64,000 nt of DNA from NCBI GenBank assembly GCA_022783665.1, contig JALFZJ010000020.1, positions 17,478 through 81,477 on the forward strand, in the 5' to 3' direction. The notes below the pieces were generated by a model that ran no database searches, had not been told where the DNA came from, and worked only from the letters and a program-made list of their open reading frames with translations. This DNA comes from Arcanobacterium sp. GTDB taxonomy: Bacteria > Actinomycetota > Actinomycetes > Actinomycetales > Actinomycetaceae. This document shows, in pieces, positions 9,912-19,568 of this stretch (position 1 is its first letter; every line of letters begins with the position of its first letter). The position numbers and the translations under genes are program-made.

Positions 9912-10655
9912 ATGATACGTGTTGCAGTTATTGGCAGCAATGGGCGCATGGGCAGTGCGATATGCGAAGCAGTTGACCGGGCTGAGGATCTGTCGCTCGT
10001 TGCCCGCCTTGATGCAGGCGATGCGATCACCTCGTCGTCCCTCAACAGAGCCGACGTCGCCATCGAATTCACCATCCCCGACGCGAGTGAAGCAAATGTG
10101 AATGCTGCAATAGATGCAGGCGTACACGTGGTAGTAGGCACCACGGGTTGGACGAGAGATGCTTTAGAACGTGTAGAAACTCGAGCGTCGCAGGCGAATG
10201 TAGGCGTGATTGTGGCTCCCAATTATTCGCTTTCTGCTGTGCTTGCTATGCGCTTTGCCGAGCAGGCTGCGGCGCTGTTTGAATCGGTAGAAGTGATCGA
10301 ACTTCACCACCCCGATAAGCTCGATGCGCCTTCAGGTACTGCCATTTCTACGGCACAACGTATCGCTGCAGCCCGCAAAGCTCGCGGCGTTGCGCCAAGC
10401 CCCGATGCCACACAAGCCGACCCTGACGGTGCTCGCGGCGCAGTGATTGATGGAGTGCATGTGCACGGAGTGCGACTTCGCGGTCTCTACGCACACGAAG
10501 AGATACTCTTGGGCAATACCGGCGAGCAACTCACCATTCGGCAAGATTCTTTCGATCGCGCGTCATTCATGCCTGGGGTTTTGCTTGCAGCACGCCAAGT
10601 GGCTCAGCATCCAGGTTTGACGTACGGGCTTGAACATTATCTCAATCTTGATTAA
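9912..10655 (+). CDS. dapB: 4-hydroxy-tetrahydrodipicolinate reductase
   Basis: DapB reduces hydroxytetrahydrodipicolinate with NAD(P)H in the lysine/diaminopimelate pathway. The Rossmann motif GSNGRMG is at the N-terminus, followed by DVAIEFT, VVVGTTGW and the substrate-binding ELHHPDKLDAPSGTA. The start at 9912 (247 aa) follows GAGGAG at 9899-9904 and gives the canonical MIRVAVIG; in-frame ATGs at 9831 and 9870 would add non-conserved residues. dapA lies 1 kb downstream, separated by a reverse-strand acetyltransferase gene. Confidence 0.95.
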   Translation: MIRVAVIGSNGRMGSAICEAVDRAEDLSLVARLDAGDAITSSSLNRADVAIEFTIPDASEANVNAAIDAGVHVVVGTTGWTRDALERVETRASQANVGVIVAPNYSLSAVLAMRFAEQAAALFESVEVIELHHPDKLDAPSGTAISTAQRIAAARKARGVAPSPDATQADPDGARGAVIDGVHVHGVRLRGLYAHEEILLGNTGEQLTIRQDSFDRASFMPGVLLAARQVAQHPGLTYGLEHYLNLD

Positions 10656-10864
10656 CTCGATTATGCTCGATGAGTTGCAGCTTCGACGAGCTGCGGTTCG
10701 GTACGTTCAGCTGCAATGAGGCGAGCTACAGTACTTCGGGCAACCCTATCCCTGCCCGCACAATGGAGTAACGCCCACACAATTGCGTACGCCGCACAGC
10801 TCTAGCCCGCTCAATTCTAGCAATGCATCCCTTGCCTCAACTACAGCCGATCGCAAGCGAACCT

Positions 10865-11515
10865 TTAGAGCGTCGCCCACCAGAGCTGTTCGGTGACCTG
10901 CTCTGCGTCTATCTCATATCCACGAGCAAACCCGCGCGGCGCGAAGCCGGCCTCGTCCAAGTATCGGGTGGTGACGTCGTCACCCGCGAGAGCCCAAATG
11001 TATACTTCCGTGCCGCCAGCTTCACGAATAATATCTGTAGCCGCAGCGAGAAGGCGGGCATGATGCCCGTTGCCAAGATGAGAGGCGATGACGTCGAATC
11101 CAGCAAGTTCGTATGCCACGGGTGCTTGTGGTGTAGATCCAGATGCAGGTGTGCCACTGCCATGGCTGCGAGCGCCTTGATCTGTGCCGGGTTTGTTTGA
11201 AAGCGCGTCACTATGATCAGTAGACATGTTGTACTGCGTTGCGGGCACTGGCTCGGTGGGAGCCACGGTGGCAAATCCCACTACTAAGTCGCCGTGCGTG
11301 GCTACAAGCACGCGGTGGTATGGGGAGAGGTGGTGGAGAGTCGTAGCCCAAATCGCCTCGAATGACTTCTCGTCGAATTGTGCTGAGGTTGCAGAGCTCA
11401 GCGGCTTTTGAAGAATGCGGACGAGCTTTTCAGGATAAGAGCGAGCCTGCACGTGTGCAATAGCGCCTGCGTCGTCTTCTGTGGCTAGGCGAACGGCCAT
11501 CTTCACATCACTCAT
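10865..11515 (-). CDS. GNAT-family N-acetyltransferase
   Basis: A 216-aa protein with the GNAT fold: N-terminal MAVRLATEDDAGAIAHVQ, a strand at RVLVATHGDLVVGFATV, and a C-terminal region EVYIWALAGDDVTTRYLDEAGFAP. The acetyl-CoA pyrophosphate loop is poorly conserved (SHLGNGHHARLLAAA). A Ser/Gly/Pro-rich insert (about residues 85-132) splits the domain. The acceptor substrate cannot be predicted. It lies on the opposite strand between dapB and dapA. AACAAT ends exactly six bases before the ATG, so the mRNA is probably leaderless; the sequence around this start is strikingly like that of the RNase J gene. Confidence 0.85.
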   Translation of the reverse strand: MSDVKMAVRLATEDDAGAIAHVQARSYPEKLVRILQKPLSSATSAQFDEKSFEAIWATTLHHLSPYHRVLVATHGDLVVGFATVAPTEPVPATQYNMSTDHSDALSNKPGTDQGARSHGSGTPASGSTPQAPVAYELAGFDVIASHLGNGHHARLLAAATDIIREAGGTEVYIWALAGDDVTTRYLDEAGFAPRGFARGYEIDAEQVTEQLWWATL

Positions 11516-11602
11516 ACCGCTATTGTTTCAGGAAAGCGTGATGCATGCGAAACGATGGCGTCCAGATGCCGAAATCTGCCTCTTAGGGATGGGCGCGCGC
11601 AC

Positions 11603-11608
11603 TAGGGT
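11603..11608 (+). promoter_or_regulatory. Candidate -10 for leaderless dapA
   Basis: TAGGGT ends six bases before the dapA ATG. Transcription would start at the A of the start codon, and no Shine-Dalgarno is present, consistent with a leaderless mRNA. No good -35 is visible. Confidence 0.4.
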
Positions 11609-11614
11609 GGATTT

Positions 11615-12520
11615 ATGGCACGCAGTATCCCTTCCCGCCCATTTGGTTCAGTAGCAGTGGCGATGGTTACACCTTTCCATCCCGACGGTGCAATCGATCT
11701 TGAATCTGCACGCCGGGTTGCCCGCAAACTCGTAGGCGACGGCTGTGATGCGATTGTGCTCTCAGGCACCACTGGTGAATCCCCAACCACCCACCAGCCT
11801 GAAAAAGATGCCCTCGTGGAAGCCGTCAAGGATGAGGTTGGCGCCGAAGCGATGATCATCTGCGGAGCAGGCTCCAATGATACTGCCCACGCTGTGCGAA
11901 TTGCGCAGGGTGCTCGGCGTCAAGGAGCAGATGGCTTGCTTATCAATGCGCCCTATTACAATCGCCCTTCGCAAGAAGGAGTTTATCAGCACATTATCGC
12001 CGTCGCTGAAGCTGGCGGTTTGCCGGTTATGGTCTACGATATCCCGGGCCGTACTGGCGTCAAGATTGAACGTCGCACGCTCGCGCGCCTGGCTGAGCAT
12101 GAACTCATCCGTGCGGTCAAAGATGCTACAGGCGATGTGGCTGCCGGTTTCGAGAAAATGATTGAAACCGGTCTTGCATATTATTCGGGTGACGACGCCT
12201 TGAACTTCGCATGGTTAGCTCACGGAGCATCTGGTGTGGTATCGGTAGCAGGGCATGTGATCGCGGCGAGCCTGCGTAGGCTTGTAGAGGAAGTAGACGC
12301 TGGGAATCTTCCCGCCGCACGCGCAGAATTCACGTCGCAGTTGCCTGTGATCCAAGCGGTTATGGGAGGCGGGCAAGGTGCCGTGATGGCTAAGGAAGCA
12401 CTGAAACTGCTCGGCGTTGTCGAGACTGCGACTCTGCGTCTGCCTCTGGTTGGTGCTGAGCCCCAAGAACGTGAGAATCTCCGGAGTGTGCTTGCGCGCG
12501 AAGGATATCTCGGCGTGTAG
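11615..12520 (+). CDS. dapA: 4-hydroxy-tetrahydrodipicolinate synthase
   Basis: DapA condenses pyruvate with aspartate semialdehyde, the first committed step of lysine/diaminopimelate synthesis. The (beta/alpha)8 family motifs are intact: LSGTTGESPT, the YDIPGRTG tyrosine segment, and the Schiff-base lysine in IRAVKDATGD. Length (301 aa) is normal. It is followed by RNase J, a pairing seen across actinobacteria. Confidence 0.97.
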   Translation: MARSIPSRPFGSVAVAMVTPFHPDGAIDLESARRVARKLVGDGCDAIVLSGTTGESPTTHQPEKDALVEAVKDEVGAEAMIICGAGSNDTAHAVRIAQGARRQGADGLLINAPYYNRPSQEGVYQHIIAVAEAGGLPVMVYDIPGRTGVKIERRTLARLAEHELIRAVKDATGDVAAGFEKMIETGLAYYSGDDALNFAWLAHGASGVVSVAGHVIAASLRRLVEEVDAGNLPAARAEFTSQLPVIQAVMGGGQGAVMAKEALKLLGVVETATLRLPLVGAEPQERENLRSVLAREGYLGV

Positions 12521-12649
12521 ATAGTGCGCAACAATACTCGCTAGTAGAAGGCTACACGCAACGCGGCGCACACGTATCCAAGAGCGTGCTGTGCTTGTGT
12601 ACATAGCAGATAGCCCCCATCGTTTGGCGTTGTGTGAAACAATAGGGGC

Positions 12650-14326
12650 GTGAGTGAAACAATGACGCCCCCGAAACTACAAAATAACACCGTCCGAATC
12701 GTGCCCCTAGGTGGTCTGGGTGATATCGGGCGTAACATGACGGTTTTTGAATGTAACGGGCGATTACTGATCGTGGATTGCGGCGTGCTTTTCCCTGAAG
12801 AAAACCAGCCGGGTGTGGATCTCATATTGCCTGATTTTTCCTATCTGGAAGACCGCCTCGACGATATTGACGCCATTATCCTCACCCACGGCCATGAAGA
12901 CCATATCGGCGCCGTGCCCTACCTGCTGCGCATGCGCAACGATATCCCTCTTATCGGTTCGAGCTTCACCATTGCTCTCGTCGAGGCGAAGCTCGCCGAA
13001 CATCGCATCACACCGTATTCACTCGTGGTTAAAGAAGGCGACGTGGAGCAGCTCGGTGCTTTCGAATGTGAGTTCATCGCCGTCAACCATTCCATTCCTG
13101 ATGCTCTCGCAGTGTTTATGCGTTCGCCTGGTGGAAACATTTTAATCACCGGGGATTTTAAGATGGATCAACTTCCGCTCGATGGCCGAATTACCGATCT
13201 TCGTGCGTTCGCGCGCGCAGCCGATGAGGGCGTCGATCTCTTCATGGTGGATTCCACGAACGCTGAGGTGCCTGGTTTCGTGCGTTCTGAGGGAGAAATC
13301 GGCCCAGTTCTCGAAAGTGTATTTGCCCAGGCACACGGGCAGATTGTTGTGGCCTCTTTTGCATCGCACGTGCATCGCGTGCAGCAGGTGCTCGACACGG
13401 CTGCACAATTTGCGCGCAAAGTGTGTTTTGTTGGCCGATCAATGGTGCGCAATATGACGATCGCGAGCGAGCTAGGCCTGCTTTCAATACCGGAGGGCGT
13501 GCTCGTCGATCTTGCAGATATTGAGCAGATTCCCGAGAGGGAGCGCGTATTTATGTCTACCGGTTCCCAAGGTGAACCGATGGCAGTGCTTTCACGAATC
13601 GCCTCAGGCACCCATAAGAAAATTGGCGTAGGGGAGGGCGATACGGTGATATTTGCGTCGTCACTCATTCCAGGTAACGAAAACTCTATCTACCGCCTCA
13701 TCAATGGACTCACTAAGCTCGGGGCTCGCGTCGTACACCAGGGGATTGCGCCTGTGCACGTCTCGGGGCATTGCGCCCAAGGCGAGCTGCTGTACGCCTA
13801 CAATATCGTTGAACCTCTCAACGTTATGCCGATTCACGGCGAAGCTAGGCATCTGGTAGCAAATGGTGGCCTGGCAGTGAAAACTGGAGTTCCCGCTCAA
13901 AACGTGATGCTGTGTGAAGACGGCACGGTGGTAGATCTACACGATGGCGTTGCCCGTATCGTGGGCAGTGTGCCGTGCGGGTATGTATTTGTTGACGGCT
14001 CGTCGGTAGGAGAAATCGACGAGCCCTTCCTCACCGATCGCAGGACGCTCGGGCAAGAAGGCTTCATTGCGATCTTCGCGGTGGTGGACGGGCAAAATCG
14101 CAGCGTCATTGCTGGGCCGCATATTCAAGCCCGGGGTATTGCTGAGGACGACACCGTATTTGATTCCATCCTTCCGCAAGTGCAGCGAGCCTTGGAGGAT
14201 GCGCTCGCGAAGGAATCCTCGAGCACATATCAGATGCAACAGGCCATGCGACGCGTCGTGGGGCGTTGGGCGGCGAAGAAATTGCGCCGAGCGCCGATGA
14301 TTATTCCTACGGTGATTGAAGCCTGA
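12650..14326 (+). CDS. rnj: Ribonuclease J
   Basis: RNase J is a metallo-beta-lactamase/beta-CASP ribonuclease with endo- and 5'-3' exonuclease activity in rRNA and mRNA processing. The zinc motif THGHEDHIGA, later ligands in AVNHSIPDA and TGDFKMD, and beta-CASP motifs including STGSQGEPM, ASSLIPGNE and HVSGH are all present; a C-terminal domain follows. Length is 558 aa. The GTG start at 12650 fits a leaderless transcript (AACAAT six bases upstream); ATG 12662 is an alternative. It probably works with PNPase, encoded in the same window. Confidence 0.95.
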   Translation: MSETMTPPKLQNNTVRIVPLGGLGDIGRNMTVFECNGRLLIVDCGVLFPEENQPGVDLILPDFSYLEDRLDDIDAIILTHGHEDHIGAVPYLLRMRNDIPLIGSSFTIALVEAKLAEHRITPYSLVVKEGDVEQLGAFECEFIAVNHSIPDALAVFMRSPGGNILITGDFKMDQLPLDGRITDLRAFARAADEGVDLFMVDSTNAEVPGFVRSEGEIGPVLESVFAQAHGQIVVASFASHVHRVQQVLDTAAQFARKVCFVGRSMVRNMTIASELGLLSIPEGVLVDLADIEQIPERERVFMSTGSQGEPMAVLSRIASGTHKKIGVGEGDTVIFASSLIPGNENSIYRLINGLTKLGARVVHQGIAPVHVSGHCAQGELLYAYNIVEPLNVMPIHGEARHLVANGGLAVKTGVPAQNVMLCEDGTVVDLHDGVARIVGSVPCGYVFVDGSSVGEIDEPFLTDRRTLGQEGFIAIFAVVDGQNRSVIAGPHIQARGIAEDDTVFDSILPQVQRALEDALAKESSSTYQMQQAMRRVVGRWAAKKLRRAPMIIPTVIEA

Positions 14327-14391
14327 CTTTCGGTTCGGCTGTGCGTGCATCTTCGCGTGGATGCATTTATGTGGGGCGCGATGACTGGTAG

Positions 14392-14423
14392 CGATCGGCT
14401 CTCCGCGATGGGCGAGCCGATCG
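14392..14423 (+). terminator. Hairpin between rnj and ftsK
   Basis: CGATCGGCTC (14392-14401) pairs with GAGCCGATCG (14414-14423) around a 12-nt loop, 65 bp after the rnj stop. A smaller TGCATC/GATGCA hairpin followed by TTTAT lies at 14346-14370. Either could end the rnj transcript. Confidence 0.45.
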
Positions 14424-14582
14424 GGTCGATTAATGTGCTGGGATCAATGGCCATCATATCCGCTGCGACACATCCTATGCGTCGCATGTGTGGCTGTGAC
14501 GGCGCGCCAGGGCACCCACTGAGCGATTATCGAATACGCTTAAAATGACTATGCCCTACGAGCAGGCATGTGAGGAGATACT

Positions 14583-17480
14583 TTGGCACGGGTTAAACGC
14601 GGCACAACACGTTCACCGCAGTCTGGTGGTAAGCGCACCCCTGCGCGAGGCCAGCAACCCACTCATACAGCGCAAAGAGAATCGGATGCGCGGCAAGGCC
14701 GCCAACACCACGACGGGCTTGCGATATCGCTGCTGGTCGTAGCGGTGGTTATTGCCCTGCGTGAATGGTTTATGCTTTCAGGCATATTATTGACCGCGGT
14801 CCACCACCTTGTGGCTGGAGCAGTTGGCGTAATCGCTATGGCAGTGCCCGTCATTCTTTTAATCGTGGCGGTGATGCTTTTTCGACGCAGCGGGGCGCAC
14901 ACATCGCGGCGCATTATTGTAGGCCTTGTGCTACTCGCGATCGTTGTATCGGGAATCGTGCACGTCGCTAAGGGCCTGCCGAGCCCTGGCAATAGTTTTT
15001 CTGCCGTAGAAGGCGCTGGTGGTTTACTTGGATGGCTTGGTGGTGGAGGCCTGAGCGCTTTAATCTCACCGTGGGGAGCCGTGGTGGCTCTCGTCCTTCT
15101 GGGACTGTATGCGCTGTTGTATATGTCGAATACGTCCGTCCGTAATATCCTGGATGCGATTGATGGTTGGCGTGAGACTCGCGCCAGTGGACGTGAAGCA
15201 TCAGCTCCAGAGGCGGACGAACCCGATCAAGACAGGCCTTCTGCCTCTGCGCGTTCCGGCTCCGGCAAGCGATTCCTCGATAGGTTTAAGCCTGCTGAAC
15301 GTACAGACGCGAATGCGTCTCGTTCACACACAGACCCTACGGGCACCGATGTAGATCTGGCTGGCGCTGAGACGCGCGTCTATACTCAAAACGCGAGGGC
15401 GAAGGAGACCGAGAGCGCAGCTAAGTCGCGTACGCGTGGATCTGGAGATACCACGCCCACCCAGCAAGGCTTTACACACAGCGGAACAACAGATGAACGT
15501 GGGGGAGCGGCGTCTCTTCGCACAGATGCTACGAAGAACGCCAAGCGTGCAGTACAGGCAGGGGCTGCCTCGACTCAAAAAGCAGCAAAACCAGAACCTC
15601 TTCCTCCGCGCATTGAACAACTCGAGCTTGCTTCCAACATCACCTACACGCTGCCTGCCCTCGATAGTCTGAAAGCTGGACCGCCGCATCTGGAGCGCTC
15701 GGAGGCCAATGATCGTGTGGTGGAATCACTCACGCGCGTATTCACAGAGTTTTCGGTAGACGCCGCTGTGGTTGGGTTTTCGCGCGGCCCTACGGTGACG
15801 ATGTATGAGGTCGAGCTTGGGCCAGGCGTCAAAGTAGAGCGCATCGAGCAGCTGTCAAAGAACATCGCTTACGCCGTTGCCTCCTCTGATGTGCGTATTA
15901 TTTCGCCGATACCTGGGAAGTCTGCTATTGGCATTGAGATCCCGAACGCTGATCGTGAAACGGTGCTGATAGGTGATGTACTACGGTCCTCGGTGGCACG
16001 TAAACAAACCCATCCCCTCGTTGTGGGTGTAGGAAAGAACGTCGGCGGGCAATACGTGGTGGCAAATCTTGCCAAGATGCCCCATCTTCTTGTTGCAGGT
16101 GCGACCGGCGCAGGTAAATCATCATTTATTAACTCGATGATCACCTCTATTATGATGCGTGCTACACCTGAGCAGGTACGTATGATCCTGGTGGATCCCA
16201 AACGAGTGGAACTGACGATTTATGCAGGGATTCCGCATCTCATCACACCGATCATTACCAATCCTAAAAAAGCTGCTGAAGCGCTCGAGTGGGTTGTGCG
16301 TGAAATGGATCAGCGCTACGACGATCTCGCCAACTATGGGTACAAACATATTGACGATTTCAACCAGGCGATTCGTGAATCCAAGATTGAGCCGCCTGCA
16401 GGCTCTGAACGCAAGCTCACCCCGTATCCTTATCTTCTCGTCGTGGTAGACGAATTAGCAGATTTGATGATGGTAGCTCCTCGCGACGTTGAGGCATCGA
16501 TCCAACGCATCACGCAGCTTGCTCGCGCTGCCGGTATCCATCTCGTGCTTGCGACGCAGCGCCCTTCGGTGGATGTCGTGACGGGTCTGATCAAGGCGAA
16601 TATTCCGTCGCGATTGGCGTTTATGACCTCCTCCGTCACGGACTCTCGCGTCATTATTGACGCTTCGGGCGCGGAGAAGCTGATCGGTATGGGCGACGCG
16701 CTCTTCTTGCCAGCTGGCGCTTCACGGCCTATGCGTGTGCAAGGTGCATGGGTTGATGAAGACGAAATCGAGCGCGTGGTAAAACACGTCAAAGCTCAGA
16801 TGCAGCCCGTGTACCGAGAAGATGTTATTCCGAAAGCCGAGCAGAAGAAGATAGACGAAGAGATCGGCGACGATCTTGAAACCCTACTACAAGCTGCGGA
16901 GATCGTCGTCACGACGAAATTCGGCTCAACGTCGATGCTGCAGCGTAAGCTGCGCATTGGATTTGCCAAAGCAGGGCGCATGATGGATCTGCTTGAATCA
17001 CGCGGCGTGGTAGGGCCATCGAACGGATCTAAGGCACGTGACGTGCTTGTAGAGCCGGAACAACTCCCCAAGGTGCTTGCCTTGATCAAAGGTGAAGACG
17101 TGGATCTTTTTGGTGATGACGGCGATGATGGGGATCCGTATTCTGATGCCGATTTTGGTGATGTAGACGTAGCTCGCGAGGCGGACGTCGAGGCGAAACC
17201 CTACGACGGTGGCCCAGGAAGTGTGGCACTTGCCGAGACGGCTCACACAACTGAATCCCCCGGCGATGTCGATACTCGCGAGGAGAGCGGCGAGGACGCA
17301 TTCATAGCCAATGGCTCAGATGCTGCAGATGCCCGCACCGTCGTCTTGCCTCACTACGATCGGTACGCTGAAGATCCGTTGGCGGCGAATGACGCAGCCG
17401 CTGTGCCTAGTTATTACGATGACGACGATCCATACGGAGAGTCTGGTGAAGATGCGTGGCAGTTAACGGGGAGGAAGTGA
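14583..17480 (+). CDS. ftsK: DNA translocase FtsK
   Basis: FtsK is a membrane-anchored motor that pumps DNA through the closing septum and activates XerCD at dif. The 965-aa protein has four hydrophobic segments (about 45-180), a long charged Ala/Thr/Glu-rich linker (about 195-345), the motor domain with Walker A GATGAGKSSF and Walker B LLVVVDELADL, and a winged-helix gamma domain (about 780-840, TSMLQRKLRIGFAKAGRMMD) for KOPS recognition. An acidic tail follows. The start is TTG at 14583, chosen because AGGAG (14573-14577) is five bases upstream. TAAAAT at 14541-14546 is a plausible -10. Confidence 0.96.
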   Translation: MARVKRGTTRSPQSGGKRTPARGQQPTHTAQRESDARQGRQHHDGLAISLLVVAVVIALREWFMLSGILLTAVHHLVAGAVGVIAMAVPVILLIVAVMLFRRSGAHTSRRIIVGLVLLAIVVSGIVHVAKGLPSPGNSFSAVEGAGGLLGWLGGGGLSALISPWGAVVALVLLGLYALLYMSNTSVRNILDAIDGWRETRASGREASAPEADEPDQDRPSASARSGSGKRFLDRFKPAERTDANASRSHTDPTGTDVDLAGAETRVYTQNARAKETESAAKSRTRGSGDTTPTQQGFTHSGTTDERGGAASLRTDATKNAKRAVQAGAASTQKAAKPEPLPPRIEQLELASNITYTLPALDSLKAGPPHLERSEANDRVVESLTRVFTEFSVDAAVVGFSRGPTVTMYEVELGPGVKVERIEQLSKNIAYAVASSDVRIISPIPGKSAIGIEIPNADRETVLIGDVLRSSVARKQTHPLVVGVGKNVGGQYVVANLAKMPHLLVAGATGAGKSSFINSMITSIMMRATPEQVRMILVDPKRVELTIYAGIPHLITPIITNPKKAAEALEWVVREMDQRYDDLANYGYKHIDDFNQAIRESKIEPPAGSERKLTPYPYLLVVVDELADLMMVAPRDVEASIQRITQLARAAGIHLVLATQRPSVDVVTGLIKANIPSRLAFMTSSVTDSRVIIDASGAEKLIGMGDALFLPAGASRPMRVQGAWVDEDEIERVVKHVKAQMQPVYREDVIPKAEQKKIDEEIGDDLETLLQAAEIVVTTKFGSTSMLQRKLRIGFAKAGRMMDLLESRGVVGPSNGSKARDVLVEPEQLPKVLALIKGEDVDLFGDDGDDGDPYSDADFGDVDVAREADVEAKPYDGGPGSVALAETAHTTESPGDVDTREESGEDAFIANGSDAADARTVVLPHYDRYAEDPLAANDAAAVPSYYDDDDPYGESGEDAWQLTGRK

Positions 17481-17485
17481 GCGTA

Positions 17486-18085
17486 ATGGCTAATTCACAT
17501 GATGGTGGCAACCGCGGTGCCAGCGATGCTGTACCACTGCTCAATATCGCGAATGTTTTAACGATCGTGCGTCTGATCCTTGTGCCGGTCTTCGTGGTGG
17601 TGTATTGGGATCCGACGCCGGGCAGAACATGGTGGGCATTTGCGATCTTTGTGGTGGCGGCTGTGACCGATAAGCTTGACGGCCACTTTGCACGATCACG
17701 TGGGCTTATCACAGATTTCGGGAAAATCGCCGATTCTATTGCAGACAAAGCCCTTATCATTTCGGCGCTAGTTTTGCTTTCACTCCATGGCATCGTGTGG
17801 TGGTGGGTGACGATCGTATTCATCGTGCGTGAGGTGGCCATTATGGCGCTGAAGACGCGCCTCGTGATGGCGGCTGGCATGGGCGGAAAGATTAAAATGG
17901 CGGCGCAATCGGCTGGTATTGCTCTATTGCTCGTGCCATGGGCATCCTTCTTGCCAATGGGCGCGGCGCGCATTGTGATATGGGCAGGCTATGTACTCAT
18001 CGGTATTGCGCTCGTGTTCGCAATCACGTCGGCATTTGGGTATGTGAAAGCCGCTGGTGAACTCCTTAAACGAAGGAAAGCATAA
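17486..18085 (+). CDS. pgsA: CDP-diacylglycerol-glycerol-3-phosphate 3-phosphatidyltransferase
   Basis: PgsA makes phosphatidylglycerophosphate, the precursor of anionic phospholipids, in the cytoplasmic membrane. The CDP-alcohol phosphatidyltransferase signature D-x2-DG-x2-AR-x8-G-x3-D-x3-D is complete (TDKLDGHFAR ... GKIADSIAD). Several membrane segments surround it. ATG 17486 gives 199 aa and lies 11 bases after GGGAGG; GTG 17477, which overlaps the ftsK TGA, is an alternative start. The stop TAA shares its A with the ATG of the next gene, so pgsA and cinA are coupled. Confidence 0.94.
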   Translation: MANSHDGGNRGASDAVPLLNIANVLTIVRLILVPVFVVVYWDPTPGRTWWAFAIFVVAAVTDKLDGHFARSRGLITDFGKIADSIADKALIISALVLLSLHGIVWWWVTIVFIVREVAIMALKTRLVMAAGMGGKIKMAAQSAGIALLLVPWASFLPMGAARIVIWAGYVLIGIALVFAITSAFGYVKAAGELLKRRKA

Positions 18086-18588
18086 TGGCGCTGATCAACT
18101 CGCCGTATCGTGATGCTATAGCTGATGTGGCGAGCCGTATCGTAGACTGTGCGAGCGAGGCGGGAATCCGCATTTCGGTAGCTGAGTCCTTAACGGGAGG
18201 CGCTCTCGCATCTGCAATTGTGGATATCCCCGGCGCCTCGGCGGTATTGCTCGGAGGAGTGGTGAGCTATGCGGAGCAGGCGAAGGCTCAGATCCTCCAC
18301 GTCTCGGCTGAACGGCTTAACGCCTACGGTGCTGTAGACCCTGTGGTTGCGCGCCAAATGGCCAGTGGTGTGCGCCGTTTGTTTGGTGCAGATTACGCGG
18401 TGTCAACAACTGGTGTGGCCGGCCCAGGGGCGAGTGAGGGCCATGAAGAGGGTGAGGTGCACATTGGGTTTGCCTGTGAGCAGGGCGTCGAGGATAACCG
18501 CTATCTGTTCGACGGTGATCGCGATTCCATCCGTGCGCAAAGCGTGCTTGCAGCACTGAGAATGCTCGCTGAGAAAATCGGTGCGTGA
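18085..18588 (+). CDS. CinA C-terminal-type nicotinamide-nucleotide amidohydrolase
   Basis: This 167-aa protein corresponds to the C-terminal domain of CinA (PncC-like), which deamidates NMN to nicotinate mononucleotide in the pyridine nucleotide cycle. Family motifs are SVAESLTGGALASAIVDIPG, GGVVSYAEQAK and STTGVAGPG. The N-terminal MoCF-like domain of full CinA is absent, as is usual in actinobacteria. ATG overlaps the pgsA stop (TAATG). Confidence 0.93.
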   Translation: MALINSPYRDAIADVASRIVDCASEAGIRISVAESLTGGALASAIVDIPGASAVLLGGVVSYAEQAKAQILHVSAERLNAYGAVDPVVARQMASGVRRLFGADYAVSTTGVAGPGASEGHEEGEVHIGFACEQGVEDNRYLFDGDRDSIRAQSVLAALRMLAEKIGA

Positions 18589-18821
18589 ATGCGAGACGTG
18601 CTGAGGAGACGCGTTGAGATGGGTGAATTACGCCCGGATGGGTGCTCTCAGAACTCTTTAAGAAAAACGTGGGAACATTTCGGTTAGCGGCCGCGTTAGG
18701 TAAATCAGTGGCCAAGAAAGCTTGAGCTCGAGTACCAAGACGGGCTGGACGCCCGGCTAATCCATGGTAGTTCCAGATCGAACTCTAGGTGCATAACTCT
18801 AGATGAAAGAAGAGTGATCGC

Positions 18822-19196
18822 ATGAATACGATGAACGAAACCGCAACGTCGCACGCACTGCTTCGGCGCGAACTTGGTGATGTGCTGCGCGAGTATCGCC
18901 AACGTCAAGGTCGCACTCTTCGTGAGGTTTCCTCGGAGGCGCGTGTGTCGCTCGGTTACCTCTCGGAGGTAGAACGCGGCCAGAAGGAAGCATCCTCGGA
19001 GCTGCTTGATTCTATTGCGCTGGCTCTTAATGTGCCCCTGAGCCACGTGTTACGCCTTGTTGCTGATCGAATGGATGCGGTTGAAGGGCGGATCCCGCCA
19101 GCGGTTCGTAGGGCTCAGGCGATACAGAATGTGCATATTCCTGATGCTCTTCCAGACGAACTCGTTGCGGCAGAGCTCGCAGCGATGCGTGGATAA
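18822..19196 (+). CDS. clgR: XRE-family regulator, ClgR-like
   Basis: The 124-aa protein has a Cro/C1 helix-turn-helix at about residues 17-75 ([23 protein letters not shown] and [18 protein letters not shown]), closely matching ClgR, which activates clpP/clpC and other proteolysis genes in actinobacteria. The location after pgsA and cinA and before recA is the standard clgR position. AGAAGAG precedes the ATG. The 233-bp region upstream contains a GC-rich hairpin (CGGGC-N5-GCCCG, 18741-18755) and the palindrome GCGGCCGC near 18687; whether ClgR autoregulates here cannot be decided. Confidence 0.87.
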   Translation: MNTMNETATSHALLRRELGDVLREYRQRQGRTLREVSSEARVSLGYLSEVERGQKEASSELLDSIALALNVPLSHVLRLVADRMDAVEGRIPPAVRRAQAIQNVHIPDALPDELVAAELAAMRG

Positions 19197-19248
19197 GAGG
19201 TGCGAGTCGCACGCATACATGAATGCATGCATACGTGACTGATTGCAG

Positions 19249-19286
19249 ACGGCGGATACCACACGTTCGGGTGAGGTGTTCGCCGT
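19249..19286 (+). terminator. 12-bp hairpin between clgR and the DUF3046 gene
   Basis: Bases 19249-19260 (ACGGCGGATACC) pair with 19275-19286 (GGTGTTCGCCGT), including two G-U pairs, around a 14-nt loop; TTGTGG follows. It ends about 10 bases before the GGAGGT of the next gene, so it could be a clgR terminator or a translational control element. Confidence 0.5.
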
Positions 19287-19309
19287 TTGTGGTGCGGAGG
19301 TAATCCACA

Positions 19310-19537
19310 ATGAAACATTCGGAATTTGCTGATGTGGTGGCGCGTACATTTCCCGGCCCACAGGGTGATGCGTTACTTCAAGATCTTGTGCTTCCTGAAC
19401 TCGATTCACAAACGGCTCTTCAGGCGCTCGCTGCTGGCTTGGAGCCGCAGATTGTGTGGAACGCTATCGTTAAGGAAATGGACTTACCCCCTAGGTATGA
19501 GTATCTGCATCGGATAGATCCTCGGGATGCGAAGTAG
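19310..19537 (+). CDS. DUF3046 family protein
   Basis: A 75-aa protein starting MKHSEFADVV, with the family pattern of alternating LDSQTALQALAAGLEPQIVWNAI and a C-terminal MDLPPRY. DUF3046 proteins are small, soluble, of unknown function and lie next to recA in many actinobacteria. GCGGAGGT (19293-19300) serves as the ribosome-binding site. The recA LexA box lies just downstream, so this gene is outside the SOS unit. Confidence 0.9.
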   Translation: MKHSEFADVVARTFPGPQGDALLQDLVLPELDSQTALQALAAGLEPQIVWNAIVKEMDLPPRYEYLHRIDPRDAK

Positions 19538-19552
19538 TGCGTCGGTTTTCTT

Positions 19553-19568
19553 TCGAACAAATGTTCGG
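19553..19568 (+). promoter_or_regulatory. LexA (SOS) box upstream of recA
   Basis: TCGAACAAATGTTCGG matches the actinobacterial LexA box TCGAAC-N4-GTTCGA with one mismatch. TATTAT (19570-19575), a good -10, follows immediately, so LexA binding would block RNA polymerase. The recA start is 215 bp downstream, leaving a long untranslated leader with no supportable gene in it. Confidence 0.88.
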